The position numbers and the translations under genes were made by a program. A stretch of DNA of 64,000 nt from Cylindrospermum sp. NIES-4074 (GTDB lineage Bacteria; Cyanobacteriota; Cyanobacteriia; Cyanobacteriales; Nostocaceae). Where the stretch lies: assembly GCA_003994795.1 (NCBI GenBank), contig AP018269.1, positions 2,297,346 through 2,361,345 of the forward strand, in the 5' to 3' direction. Positions 18,746 through 29,500 of the stretch are shown piece by piece. The notes beneath the pieces are model-generated. The model did not search any database. It was not told the DNA's origin and saw nothing but the letters and a program-made list of their open reading frames with translations. Numbering within the stretch: the first letter of the stretch is position 1; each line of letters starts with the position of its first letter.

Positions 18746-19432
18746 TTAAATATTTCCAGGAATTGCGCTCAAATGTGGCTGACTGAGTGAGTTGAGGAAT
18801 GTCCACATCTGCAAATCTGTAAAATCGGGAATTGTCATAAAGGCGCCAATTTCTCGTAATACTTGCGGACTTTGAGTGGAGGTGATGCCAATGGTGCGGA
18901 TACCAGCACCGACAGCAGACCGGATTCCAGAAGGGGAGTCTTCTATGGCGATCGCATTTTCTGCTGTAATTCCCAAGTTCTTCAAGGCAACTTGATAAGG
19001 TGCAGGGTCGGGTTTACCTGCTATACAATCATCCGCTAAAACAATTGTATGAAAAGCCGCTGTTATCCCCAAAATTTCCAACATAAATTCTGCATTTAAT
19101 CTAGGGGCATTAGTGACTAAAGCGCGTTTTAGCTGATGCGTCTCTGTCCATGCCAGTAACTCAGAAAATCCGCTCAAAGGTTGCAGATGCGGCGCGAGTT
19201 GGCGGAAAAGTGCTTCTTTTTCCTCAGCAACTTCTTGCCCTGCGCTTGGTGATAATTGTGGCAGAATATCTTTGACGATTTCTGGGTTTAGTCGCCCGCT
19301 AATTCGAGATTTATAGAAGGTTTCGTCAATTTCTACGCCGTAACTTAACAGCATTTCCCGCCAAGCTTGGTAGTGTAGGGGGTCAGTATTGACAATAGTG
19401 CCATCTAGGTCAAAGAGAATTGCCGCCAGCAT
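18746..19432 (-). CDS. HAD-superfamily phosphatase/phosphomutase (beta-PGM-like)
   Basis: The 228-residue protein has HAD motif I FDLDGTIVNTD (nucleophile Asp8, acid Asp10), a helical cap domain, motif II VTNAPR, Lys in AGKPDPAPY (motif III) and motif IV AIEDSPSGIRSA. The cap type and length fit the beta-phosphoglucomutase or sugar-phosphatase branch. The exact substrate cannot be set from sequence. The gene is divergent from nagB with a 196-bp gap, which may reflect a shared link to sugar phosphates. Confidence 0.85.
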   Translation of the reverse strand: MLAAILFDLDGTIVNTDPLHYQAWREMLLSYGVEIDETFYKSRISGRLNPEIVKDILPQLSPSAGQEVAEEKEALFRQLAPHLQPLSGFSELLAWTETHQLKRALVTNAPRLNAEFMLEILGITAAFHTIVLADDCIAGKPDPAPYQVALKNLGITAENAIAIEDSPSGIRSAVGAGIRTIGITSTQSPQVLREIGAFMTIPDFTDLQMWTFLNSLSQPHLSAIPGNI

Positions 19433-19628
19433 GATTTTTTGGTAGGATATTAATAATTATTAACTTAATTTACATTGTTTTCTTGTTCTGGGTCATGATT
19501 CCTTTGTTGATCAGCACAAAAAACTATAATAAATCTGCTAAATCCTGAAATATCTATGGGGGTGTATATGGTGGGAAGATTACTACCCCCGAAGTAGACT
19601 TTGGATTGATAACCTTCTGTGTAAGCAA

Positions 19629-20417
19629 ATGCTAGCCGCTACAAATTTTTTCCGTGTCGATCAACTGATGGTGCAGATTTACTACTCTGAAGTGGAAATG
19701 GCACAGGATGTTGCCAAAATCGCTCACAAGTATTTACAGAACCTTCTCCAGCAGCAGAATACAGTCGCTATATTATTAGCCACAGGGAACTCACAGCTTA
19801 AATTTCTCGATGCGTTGATTGCTTTGGGTGGTGTAGACTGGTCACGGATTACCTTATTCCATCTCGATGAATATTTGGGAATTACTGCTGACCATGCTGC
19901 TAGTTTCCGGCGCTATCTGCGGGAACGTGTAGAAAAGCGGGTGGTTCCTCAAGAGTTTCACTATATAGAAGGTGATACATTAGAACCTGTGGCAGAATGC
20001 GATCGCTACACCAAATTGCTGCAAGCTCAACCAATTGACTTGTGCTGTCTCGGTGTTGGCGAAAATGGTCATTTGGCATTTAACGACCCCGCAGTGGCAA
20101 ACTTTCAAGATCCAGATAGTGTGAAACTGGTAAAATTGGATATGGTGAACCGTCAGCAACAAGTAAATACAGGTCACTTTCCTAATCTAGAAACTGTTCC
20201 CCAATACGCTTTTACTGTTACTATCCCCATGATTTGTGCAGCTAAAAAGATTATCTGTCTAGCACCAGAAACCCGTAAAGCTAAAGTTGTAAAAGATATA
20301 TTGCAAGAAGCTATTAGCACAAACTGTCCAGCTTCTATTCTCCGTCAGCAACCCCAAGCAAGTTTATTTTTGGATCTTAATTCTGCTAGCTTATTGTCAG
20401 AAAATATCCAGAAATAA
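19629..20417 (+). CDS. nagB: Glucosamine-6-phosphate deaminase
   Basis: The 262-residue protein belongs to the NagB/6-phosphogluconolactonase family. The phosphate loop ATGNSQ, FHLDEYLG and LGVGENGHLAFNDP (with the catalytic Asp/His region) match glucosamine-6-phosphate deaminase rather than phosphogluconolactonase. It converts glucosamine-6-phosphate to fructose-6-phosphate and ammonia in the cytoplasm. An internal ATG at 19668 begins VQIYYSE, where the family's homology starts, and may be the real start. Neither ATG has a strong ribosome site. Confidence 0.87.
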   Translation: MLAATNFFRVDQLMVQIYYSEVEMAQDVAKIAHKYLQNLLQQQNTVAILLATGNSQLKFLDALIALGGVDWSRITLFHLDEYLGITADHAASFRRYLRERVEKRVVPQEFHYIEGDTLEPVAECDRYTKLLQAQPIDLCCLGVGENGHLAFNDPAVANFQDPDSVKLVKLDMVNRQQQVNTGHFPNLETVPQYAFTVTIPMICAAKKIICLAPETRKAKVVKDILQEAISTNCPASILRQQPQASLFLDLNSASLLSENIQK

Positions 20418-20442
20418 CCTTTTTGACCCCGAACCTGCAACC

Positions 20443-20730
20443 TCACACTCTTTTTTCACTTAGCTGAGTGCTATGGCTATGTGTGAAAATTTTTAATTGT
20501 TTACTATCTGCTCCATGCAGCTTGCAATGGGACAAGCAAGCCTCAAGATGTACACAATCTTCACACTGCTGAGTTTTTCCAGGGTTAGCACATCCACAGG
20601 GAGGATTTAAGAAGCATTCAGAAGGGTTTTTGGGTGTCCAAGACTTTTTATGTATAAAGTATAAAGTGGCTTCTTGTAGGCAAATAATCAAATCTCGCAT
20701 CATAAGAATGAAAATATAAAGCAATAACAC
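20443..20730 (-). CDS. Small cysteine-rich protein
   Basis: The frame encodes 95 residues with six closely spaced cysteines in CGCANPGKTQQCEDCVHLEAC, plus two flanking ones. This spacing suggests a metal-binding or disulfide-rich module. The hydrophobic first residues may be spurious: internal ATGs at 20703 and 20700 (starting MMRDLIICLQEA) would give about 86 residues. It converges on nagB with a 25-bp gap. I do not recognise the family, but the cysteine pattern makes a real gene likely. Confidence 0.5.
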   Translation of the reverse strand: MLLLYIFILMMRDLIICLQEATLYFIHKKSWTPKNPSECFLNPPCGCANPGKTQQCEDCVHLEACLSHCKLHGADSKQLKIFTHSHSTQLSEKRV

Positions 20731-20940
20731 TTACGAATGAAGAGGCAAGAGAGAATTTAGGTTTAGGTCGTTTTCTGAAAAATCAAATATGATTCCTAGA
20801 CAACTTTTTTATTATCTCTGAGTTGGAGGAGTATAACTTCATACTAAAAGCGTAGATAAATCTAGACAGAAGGAAGATTTTTATATTCAGTTAAGTTATG
20901 ACTCAAGATATAAGCACATTAAACGGCTGCGTGTAATGGA

Positions 20941-21633
20941 TTAAGAAACTTCCTTAATGAGCCGACCATCTTCCATGTGAATTATGCGATCGGCAATATC
21001 TAAAATGCGGTTATCATGAGTAACAATTAAAATGGCGCAATTTTGCTCTTTAGATAGTTGCTGCATCAGATTAACGACATCTCGGCCTGATTTACTATCT
21101 AAAGCAGCTGTAGGTTCATCAGCTAAAATCAATTTGGGATGGCTTACTAAAGCACGAGCAATAGCTACCCTTTGCTTTTGTCCTCCAGAGAGATCAGATG
21201 GATAATAATTAACTCGATTTCCCAATTTCACAGCTTGCAACATTGCTTCCGACTGGATACGCGCTTCATATTTGGGAATATTTTTATGTAGTTCCAACGA
21301 CATTTGCACATTCTGTCTAGCTGTTAAGAAATCTAGTAAGTTATGAGCTTGAAAAATATAGCCAATTTGGCGACGTACTTTCACTAGTTGTTCATGACTG
21401 GCTCCACAAAGCTCTTGATCTAGAAATTTGAGGCTTCCCTCTTGGACAGAACGTAAAGCACCAATCAAAGTTAGTAAAGTTGTTTTTCCTGAACCTGATG
21501 GCCCAGTCATAATCATAATTTCTCCAGATTTGACAGCTAGGTTAATATCAAACAAAATTTGGTTGCGTAATTTTGTGTGTCCAAAGTACTGATTGAGATT
21601 TTTTATATTGACAATAAATTGGTTCTTAGTCAT
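20941..21633 (-). CDS. devA: DevA-type ABC exporter ATPase
   Basis: The 230-residue ATPase has Walker A GPSGSGKTT, signature LSGGQKQRVAIARA, Walker B LILADEPTAALD and the H-loop VTHD. The sequence class is MacB/DevA. DevA powers a DevBCA efflux pump; in Anabaena the original DevBCA exports heterocyst envelope glycolipid with an outer-membrane TolC partner. It lies 23 bp after devC in a devB-devC-devA operon. Whether it is the heterocyst pump itself or a paralogue cannot be settled from sequence. Heterocystous genomes hold several devBCA sets, and the neighbouring lipid-synthase cluster suggests a dedicated pump. Confidence 0.88.
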   Translation of the reverse strand: MTKNQFIVNIKNLNQYFGHTKLRNQILFDINLAVKSGEIMIMTGPSGSGKTTLLTLIGALRSVQEGSLKFLDQELCGASHEQLVKVRRQIGYIFQAHNLLDFLTARQNVQMSLELHKNIPKYEARIQSEAMLQAVKLGNRVNYYPSDLSGGQKQRVAIARALVSHPKLILADEPTAALDSKSGRDVVNLMQQLSKEQNCAILIVTHDNRILDIADRIIHMEDGRLIKEVS

Positions 21634-21656
21634 TACAGTCTATATTATAAACTAGC

Positions 21657-22829
21657 CTAAAAAATTTCTGCTGGGTCTACTTTACGTAGCTTATTTGTAG
21701 AGAAAAAGCCAGAAGTTAAACACATGACTATTGCAGAAATTAACACAAATACTGCCTTGCCTATATCCATAGCCACTGGTAAATTAGTGGCGTTTTTGGC
21801 TATGTCATACAATCCGAGAGATAGAGCAAAACCTGGAATGTAACCTAAAACTGCTAAGATTAAAGCTTGTTGAAAAACTACGCCCAAGAGGTATTTATTT
21901 TTAAATCCCATTGCTTTAAGAGTTGCGTATTCAGCTAAGTGCATTGAAATATTACTATAAAGGATTTGATAAACAACAATTACGCCCACAATAAACCCCA
22001 TAACCACCATGAGGTTAAACACAAATCCAATAGGTGTTCTGAGAGTCCAATAGTCTTTTTCAAAATTAATAAAGTTTTGGCGGGTCATGACTACCACATC
22101 TTTGGGTAGCTGGGCTGATAAATTTGCTAAAACTTTTTGGGGGTCAGCACCGGGTTTGAGATTAATTAAACCCATATCTATTTTTTGGACTAGACGTTCT
22201 TGAAAGATTCGCAGAAAGGTTGAAGAACTAACAATTAAATTTCCATCAACTCCAAAGGAAGGACCAAGACTAAATAAGCCGCCAATTTTTACTTTGTAAC
22301 CCACTAAAGCTAAATAGCTAAAAATTTCTACAGTTACAGGTTTATTTTGAGCAAATTCTTGAGCAATTGGGCCAAATTCAGGTCTAGAAGCACGGTCAAA
22401 TAGAACTCTATTAGGAATTTGTAGTAATTTAAAATTTTGCTGAACTTCGGGAATTTTAAATATTGGTTTAACTGGGTCAAATCCCAAGACATATATAGGA
22501 TATTTATTGCCGTTAACAGGATTTTTAAGTTTAGCAAATTGTAAATATAAAGGGCTGATTGATTCTACACCTTCAAAACCCAATGTTTGATATAAACGAC
22601 TGCGAGAAAAGCTTTGATTGGAAGTTAAAGCTTTATACTGAGAACTGATTAAAAACAAGTCTGCTTGGAGATTTTTATGTACTTGTGTAGCGCTAGCATA
22701 AAGAGCATCTTGAAAGCCAATTTGCATAAATATGAGTACAGCAACAAAAGCTATCCCAGCTAAAGCTACAAAAAAGCGCACTTTTTGCCTGACTAGTTGC
22801 AGCCAAGCTAGAGGTATATTGGGAATCAT
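21657..22829 (-). CDS. devC: DevC-type ABC exporter permease
   Basis: The 390-residue protein has an N-terminal membrane helix (residues about 17-37), a large extracytoplasmic domain of about 230 residues and three C-terminal helices (near 268-290, 318-342, 354-378) typical of the FtsX/MacB-type permease. IPNIPLAWLQL at the start and the TPIGFVFNLMVVMGF segment are characteristic of DevC. It forms the inner-membrane channel driven by DevA and coupled to DevB. It sits between devB (87 bp upstream) and devA (23 bp downstream). Confidence 0.9.
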   Translation of the reverse strand: MIPNIPLAWLQLVRQKVRFFVALAGIAFVAVLIFMQIGFQDALYASATQVHKNLQADLFLISSQYKALTSNQSFSRSRLYQTLGFEGVESISPLYLQFAKLKNPVNGNKYPIYVLGFDPVKPIFKIPEVQQNFKLLQIPNRVLFDRASRPEFGPIAQEFAQNKPVTVEIFSYLALVGYKVKIGGLFSLGPSFGVDGNLIVSSSTFLRIFQERLVQKIDMGLINLKPGADPQKVLANLSAQLPKDVVVMTRQNFINFEKDYWTLRTPIGFVFNLMVVMGFIVGVIVVYQILYSNISMHLAEYATLKAMGFKNKYLLGVVFQQALILAVLGYIPGFALSLGLYDIAKNATNLPVAMDIGKAVFVLISAIVMCLTSGFFSTNKLRKVDPAEIF

Positions 22830-22836
22830 GTTTTAA

Positions 22837-22874
22837 TGGGTAATTGGTAATTGGTAATTGGTAATGGATAATTG
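22837..22874. repeat. Short tandem repeat (TAATTGG) in the devB-devC gap
   Basis: The stretch is built from four or five tandem units of TAATTGG/TAATGG, the usual short tandemly repeated repetitive sequence of Nostocales. It lies between devB and devC and separates two genes of one operon. Confidence 0.85.
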
Positions 22875-22916
22875 TTGAAAAAATGACTTATACTTAAATT
22901 CTCTGTTTCCTCATTG

Positions 22917-24113
22917 CTATATCTGAATAAGTACTTGCACTTGTAAGTCGGTCAGTCCAGAAATGCGTTGGTTATCGGCTGGTTTATCAATGCGAATTTT
23001 GACATCAATAACTTTATTATCTGTATCTGCACCAGGATTATTAGTGAATATGTTTTGTTTGCTGACTTGTAAACCAATATCTGTGACTGTTCCCCGAATT
23101 TCGCCTGAAAAAGCATCACTAGTAATTTTAGCCGACTGACCTAAACGCACTTTTTCGATATCAGTTTCATAAATCTCTGCTACTACATACATCTGGCTTG
23201 TGCGACCTAAGTCAGCTATTCCTTTACTACTGATGATTTCTCCGGGCCAAGCATTAATTTTCAGAACTTGACCATTGATAGGAGAACGGACAGAACTTAA
23301 ATCTAGATCAGCTTTAGACTGTTTAACTGAGGCTTTTGCACTTTCAACATCGGCTTGGGCTAGTTGCACATCGGTAGGACGAACTTCAACTATACTTGCT
23401 AGCTTGGCGTTAGCTTCGCTTAACTGTTTTTGCAGAGTTTCTACAGTACGTTTTAGATAAGCTTTAGCTTCATTGAGTTGCTGTTGAACAGTATCTACTC
23501 GCAAACGTTTTGTGTCTGCATCGATAGCAGAAATTGCGCCGTCTTGGTATAATTTCCGATATCGCTGATCCTCTCGGTTAGCATTACGAAATTCTGCCTC
23601 TATGCGAGCAATTGTCGCCCCTTGTGAAGCAATTTCTCCCCGTAATTCTGCTTTTAGACGAGCAATTGTCGCCATTTGTGCATAGATGTCACCTTCTTTT
23701 GCTCCGGCTTTGACTTTGTAGAGATTAGCTTGAGCGACTTGGACTTGTCTTTGGGCTTTTTCTAAGGCTGCAAGACGGGAGTTAAAACTATCAAGAATAG
23801 CGACTACTTGGCCCTGATACACTCTGTCTCCTTTGTTAATTAGGAGTTTAGCTACTCGGACTCCCCCTCCTTGAGAATCGGGTGCAGACAGATGAATAAC
23901 TTCTCCTTGAGGTTCTATACGCCCTAAAGCTGCGACCGCAGTCATGGTAGGAGATATAGTTGGAGTAGCTGGAGGTAGTGACTGAGAGGTTAAGTGCGAT
24001 CGCGAAAGGCTATAGAATGAGATGGCACTGGTAGCTACAGCCGTAGCAATTGCTAAAATTATTGACCACCAACTTATAGGCTTTGGGAATGACTGCCTTT
24101 CTTTGTATTCCAT
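22917..24113 (-). CDS. devB: DevB-type membrane-fusion (periplasmic adaptor) protein
   Basis: The 398-residue protein has an N-terminal membrane anchor (residues about 16-38, ending SFYSLSRS), a lipoyl-like half-motif (KLLINKGDRVYQGQVVAILD), a long alpha-helical coiled-coil hairpin near 110-250 rich in Ala/Gln/Lys, the second lipoyl half (SVRSPINGQVLKINAWPGE) and a beta-barrel domain. This is the HlyD/DevB adaptor type, which bridges the DevC permease to an outer-membrane channel. It is first in the devBCA operon. No clear ribosome site precedes the ATG. I looked for an NtcA site (GTA-N8-TAC) upstream and found none. Confidence 0.88.
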   Translation of the reverse strand: MEYKERQSFPKPISWWSIILAIATAVATSAISFYSLSRSHLTSQSLPPATPTISPTMTAVAALGRIEPQGEVIHLSAPDSQGGGVRVAKLLINKGDRVYQGQVVAILDSFNSRLAALEKAQRQVQVAQANLYKVKAGAKEGDIYAQMATIARLKAELRGEIASQGATIARIEAEFRNANREDQRYRKLYQDGAISAIDADTKRLRVDTVQQQLNEAKAYLKRTVETLQKQLSEANAKLASIVEVRPTDVQLAQADVESAKASVKQSKADLDLSSVRSPINGQVLKINAWPGEIISSKGIADLGRTSQMYVVAEIYETDIEKVRLGQSAKITSDAFSGEIRGTVTDIGLQVSKQNIFTNNPGADTDNKVIDVKIRIDKPADNQRISGLTDLQVQVLIQI

Positions 24114-24378
24114 ATTTATATTAAATTAGCGATGTCTGACGACAAGCTGCTTTGCGTCTACACCTTTTTTGCTTTTAGCTGCTATGTAGCAATCAGGCAG
24201 AATGCTCTTCACCATTAGGTTTGAGCATTTTAAATTGGCGGGCATTTTGGGGATGGGAGTGATGTTTATGGCTCTACTGAAGACCAAGAACAGAAAGTTA
24301 ACTTGATAGCATTTACCTATTCAGGTCAGGTTTAAGTCCTGAGTAAAGGTAAAATTGGGAAAATAGTGCGATCGCCTA

Positions 24379-24615
24379 GAGGTTGTTTGAAAAGTATCAA
24401 AATTGATCGATATCCCCCCTTAAAAAGGGGGGGGAATTTTTCTTAAAGTCCCCCTTTTTAAGGGGAGCCAGTCGCTTGCGGGGGTTCCCAAGGCACTCCG
24501 TTGGGCGGGCAATGCCCGACTTGAAGGAAGTGCCGTCCCGTTGTGCGAACTGGCGTGGATTTAGGGGGATCACCGGGTGCTTGATACATCACCAAAAAGT
24601 TTTCAGACATCCTCT
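24379..24615. mobile_element. MITE copy 1 (TA target), with nested 90-bp insert
   Basis: The terminal inverted repeats read GAGGTTGTTTGAAAA on the left and, in complement, AGAGGATGTCTGAAAA on the right. TA dinucleotides flank both ends (24377-24378 and 24616-24617), as expected for an IS630/mariner-type target. A second copy in inverted orientation lies at 46790-46932. Compared with it, this copy carries about 90 extra bases at 24466-24555. Confidence 0.8.
24466..24555. repeat. Nested GC-rich palindromic repeat inside MITE copy 1
   Basis: The insert begins AGCCAGTCGC and ends GCGAACTGGCG, so GCCAGT/ACTGGC form its ends. It also has an internal hairpin GGGCAATGCCC. It is absent from MITE copy 2 and much more GC-rich than its surroundings. 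It matches the style of Nostoc palindromic intergenic repeats. Confidence 0.65.
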
Positions 24616-24675
24616 TAGCGTTCTCGGCTTTTAGTAGAGCCATTAGGGATGTTATCTATCGACAAACATCTTTCT

Positions 24676-24999
24676 TCACTTGTTAAGCACTACCTCTTTC
24701 TTCTTTTTGACGATCGCTAAATATTCATTACGAGTGCCATCGACCCGGTAATGGTCGCAAATTTGGCAGAGTTTGAGGATGTCTAATCGACTGAATACTT
24801 TTTGATGTTCAATGCCGTTGTCATTTCGCCATCGCCAGAAAGTTGTCCGGTCAATGCGACGATTGCTTTCAGGCCATCGCCGTCGAGATAAGAAGTCTAC
24901 TAGTTCTTCTTCATAAAAAGAGTAGCCTTTTGGTAACTTGAGCAGTTCTTCTCTTAACTCAGTTAGCGGGATGAGTGGATCTAGCTCAGATAGTCTCAT
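24676..24999 (-). CDS. Hypothetical basic protein, 107 aa
   Basis: The protein is charged and helical, with no signal or membrane segment. The middle (RRIDRTTFWRWRNDNGI) has the spacing of a helix-turn-helix and is followed by a helix with two cysteines (DILKLCQICDHYRVDG). A DNA-binding role is possible but unproven. It lies alone between a MITE and the long non-coding region upstream of the PfaA-like gene, in the devBCA direction. Its position makes it a candidate local regulator, by inference only. Confidence 0.5.
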   Translation of the reverse strand: MRLSELDPLIPLTELREELLKLPKGYSFYEEELVDFLSRRRWPESNRRIDRTTFWRWRNDNGIEHQKVFSRLDILKLCQICDHYRVDGTRNEYLAIVKKKKEVVLNK

Positions 25000-26586
25000 G
25001 CCAGCAAGCCCTTATAGTTTCATGTAAGTCTAATCATGCAGAAAGCTACGTGCAATACGGTTCCGATCGCATTCAGTTGCATTGCCATACTGTGCGGTCA
25101 AGGGTGGATAGAGCGAGGAGGTAATCAGACGAATTTAGAATTTACTCTTCCTACCGCAGTATCTACCCACTGCGTTAAACGAACAGCTTAAAATGACATT
25201 ATTCAATCACACACAATAAACTGATTAATGCTGAATTGCAACCCATATGCAACAGATTCAATGCTAAATAATTAGCAACATCTATCTAGATATTATAAGC
25301 AGATTATCACGGTTCAACACTGGCAACCTGAGTTGTTTTTTTATCTGCTATTAATGATCTTAAATGATATATCTACCTGGTGATTATCGTTAGATTATCA
25401 TACTTCAGACAGAGAAGAGGGTTGCTAAATTTATGTTATGTCGCCACAAGCAGAGTTGAATCCTTTGAGGGAGAAATTATTACCAGTCAATCAACTGTGT
25501 ACAAATCGTGTTTGATATATATGATATGTGAGCAAAATCAGCCTTTGGCTAGATGAAAATCTTAGTTAATACCATGAATATTTTTCTACTTAATACTTTT
25601 TTAACCTGCGGCAAGGTTAGATTTTGCATTTATTAACCTAGCTAAATTGATAGTTCACTAATCTACTAAAGCTAGCATCCTCAAGCCAGTGATTGAGGTA
25701 AAGCATAAAGGTAGTAAGCAAGAGTGATCAACCCTATTTAAAATATGGTTTATAAAATTATCTACAAAGCTAAGGGATGATCATAGCCTTGTCATAGCAG
25801 TTGCCAGAGATAAAAATATTACCTTTATTAGTAATCCTCTTCTCATCCGGGTTAGGGGTTTTTTAGTTTCAATAATTCTCTGGTTAGAGAAAAATACTCA
25901 AAGTCTTACTATATAAGGGTTTGATTGTAATTTTGGCGGAAATTAGCAGCTATATATTCTTTCTAAAAAGTAAATTTATAATTAGGTCAACCAGAAGTTA
26001 TACAATTTATAAACAGCCAAGCTAATTAAACAGAGAGTATGTCATCTTTTTGAGTAAGGTTAGACTTCAGCAATCTATTCAGCTTGATGGGTGCTGTGTG
26101 GCGTACTAATTTGTCAGATTTTTTGAGAAAAAACTATGGCTTTACTGGTAAATCAGCATTTCATTCAATCAAAGTTTATCGGGTTGCACATAAGTTGCAT
26201 ATCAGTTGCTATTAATAAGTGATGAATCTAACATATTTGCAAGTAACAATTGAATTCAACGACGCAAATTAGGATATACTGTCAGCATGAGATTATTTAG
26301 ATACAAGCCAGTTGAAAACCTAGATTGCTGTCATAAGCTGGTAATTTATATAATTTAATGGCAAGAAATAAGTACCTTTTTATCAATAGCAAAGGTCAGC
26401 ATTAAGTTATTATCTGTCAGCTTTTAGGCTTCAACTTTGGCTCGGTTGCAATGCAATATATTTGTGTTGATTTGGCAACTCAGTAAACCTGACGAATGAA
26501 TGCCTACAAAGCATAAGTTTTCTGAAGTGGAGAAGTAATAAATTTCTCTACACCTACTGCACGAGCATGATAGTAAAAATACACTC
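25000..26586. other. 1.6-kb non-coding region upstream of the lipid-synthase cluster
   Basis: No supported gene lies in this AT-rich stretch. It includes a small hairpin CCTCAA/TTGAGG at 25679-25698 and a weak promoter-like TATACT near 26276. No NtcA (GTA-N8-TAC) or HetR-type palindrome was found by eye. Such a long leader before a large biosynthetic gene may hold distant promoters or a long 5' UTR. Confidence 0.5.
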
Positions 26587-29500
26587 ATGGCTGCTTCTAT
26601 GATTGAGGCTACCTTGGCACAGTTGCACGACGAAATCAGCAATTGTGAACAGGTACTGCTTAAGCTTATAAAGGCGAAAAAGGATATGTCTGAAACTGCA
26701 AAGCTAACTAGCAAAATAAATACACAACTGCGACAGACCAATATTGCCATTATCGGGATGGCTTCTATATTCCCACAGTCTAAAAATTTACAGGAATATT
26801 GGGAAAAAATTATTGGGAAAGTTGATTGTATTACAGATGTTCCCGCCTCGCGTTGGAGTATCGAACACTACTATGATTCTCACCCCAAAACTCCTGATAA
26901 AACTTATTGTAAACGGGGCGGATTCATCCCCGAAATTGATTTTAATCCGCTGGAATTTGGGTTACCTCCCAATATTCTGGAAGTTACAGATATTTCCCAA
27001 TTACTAGGTTTGGTGGTTGCTAAGGCAACAATGGAGGATGCTGGTTATAGCGAATCTCGGCAGTTTAATCGCGATCGCATCGGTGTGATTTTGGGAGTGG
27101 CGATCGCCAGACAGCTAGCAGTCCCCCTAAGTACAAGATTACAGTCTCCAGTTTGGGAAAAAGCCCTCAAAAGCAGCGGTTTATCTGATGAGGACACCCA
27201 AAAAATCATCGAGAAAATCAAAAGCGCATATGTGCAGTGGGAAGAAAACGCCTTTCCCGGAATGCTAGCTAACGTCATTGCGGGACGCATCGCTAACCGC
27301 TTAGACTTTGGCGGGACAAACTGTGTAGTCGATGCCGCCTGCGCTAGTTCATTGGGGGCGCTGAGAATGGCAATTAGTGAGCTAGTTGAGCATCGAGCCG
27401 ACATGATGCTCACTGGTGGAGTTGACACTGACAACTCGATTTTTGCCTATATGTGTTTCAGCAAAACTCCTGCTGTTTCCCGTAGCGAGAATGTCAAACC
27501 CTTCGATGCAGAATCTGATGGGATGATGCTGGGTGAAGGTGTGGGAATGTTGCTACTCAAGCGTTTGGAAGATGCCCAGCGAGACAATGATAAAATTTAT
27601 GCCGTCATTAAAGGTATTGGCACTTCCAGCGATGGACGCTATAAAAGCATCTATGCACCACGTCCCGAAGGTCAAGTCTTAGCGCTGCGTCGTGCTTATG
27701 AAGATGCAGGATTTGCCCCTGCTAGTGTGGGTTTGATTGAGGCTCACGGTACAGGGACAATGGTGGGAGATCCTACCGAATTTGCATCAATTAAAGAGGT
27801 CTTTGGCGAAAATAATCCCCGGAAACAATATATTGCTTTGGGAACTGTCAAATCTCAAATTGGACATACCAAAGCTGCGGCGGGTGCGGCGAGTCTGATC
27901 AAAGCTGCTTTGGCTTTGCATCACAAAGTTTTGCCCCCGACAATTAACGTTACGAAACCGCACCCAAAGCTGAATATTGAAACTTCCCCATTTTATTTAA
28001 ATACAGAAACTAGACCTTGGATTCGCCCCCATGATCAGCCAAGGCGTGCGGGGGTAAGTTCCTTTGGCTTTGGTGGCACAAATTATCATGTCGTTCTCGA
28101 AGAATACGAAACCGAACACAATCACGCCTATCGTTTACACAATAGTCCTCAATCGGTGCTGCTGTTTGCCGCTACGCCAGAACAGTTGTTATCGCGCTGT
28201 GAAGAAATTCAAGGACAATTGCAATCAGAAACTGGTGAACGACAATATACAGAACTGATTGCGGCTGGTCACACTTTAAAAATTCCCGTCAACAATGCCA
28301 GATTAGGGTTTGTGGCTGATTCCCCAACTCAGGCTAGTGAATTGTTGCAAATCAGCATTGATTTCTTAAAACACAAGCTGCAAGCAGAATCTTGGGAACA
28401 TCCCCAAGGGATTTATTACCGCCAAACGGGGATAGAAACTTCTGGAAAAGTGGTGGCGTTGTTTTCTGGACAAGGTTCCCAATATCTAGAAATGGGTCGG
28501 GAACTGGTGATTAATTTCCCTTGTTTGCGTCAGACTTATGCACACATTGATAGCTTGTTGTCTAAAGATGGTTTGCAACCGGTTTCTGAGGTGGTTTTTC
28601 CGCCGCCTGTATTTGATGTAGACCAAAAGACTGCCCAGAGAGAAGTTTTGCAATTGACGGAATATGCCCAGCCAGCGATAGGGGCTTTTAGCGCTGGTTT
28701 GTACAAGATTTTGCAACAGGCTGGCTTGAAGCCGGATTTTGTCGCCGGTCATAGCTTTGGAGAAATCACGGCTTTGTGGGCGGCGGGTGTTTTGAGTGAG
28801 GAAGATTACTTTTTCTTGGTGAAAGCTAGGGGACAAGCGATGGCTGCGCCGGCAAATTCCCAGTTTGATAGGGGTGCAATGTTGGCGGTGACAGGTGATG
28901 TCAGTCAGTTGGTAGAAGCGATTAAGAATTTTCCCGAAATTGCGATCGCTAATCGTAATTCTCCACGTCAGGTAGTATTAGCTGGGGAGAAGGCAGAAAT
29001 TGCCAAAGTGCAAGAACTTCTCAAGGACAAAGGATTCTCAGCAGTTCTGTTAAAAGTGTCTGCGGCTTTTCACACTCCCTTGGTGAATCATGCTCAAAAA
29101 CCCTTTGCCCAAGCCATTGATAAAGTTACTTTCCACGAGCCACAAATCCCAGTTTATACCAATGTTACTGGCGGGCGTTACCCGAATGGGCGACTGGGGA
29201 TACAAAAAATCCTCAAAGAACATTTGGTCAATCAAGTGCTGTTTCAGCAAGAAATTGAAAACATCTATGCTGCCGGTGGTGATTGCTTTATTGAATTTGG
29301 GCCGAGGAACGTTCTCACCAACTTGGTAAAAGATATTCTCAAGGAACAACCGCATATAGCGATCGCCTTAAATGCCAATTATGCCAAAAATAGCGATCGC
29401 ACTCTCCGAGAAGCAGTTGTGCAGTTGCGTGTCGCTGGACTACCTTTGCAAAACTTAGACCCCTACCAAATTGAGCGCCAAATCCCGGAAGTTACCAAAA

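Noticed and set aside
24114-26586. NtcA or HetR binding site before devB or the PfaA-like gene
   Set aside because: No GTA-N8-TAC or GTGGG-N5-CCCAC was found by eye on either strand.
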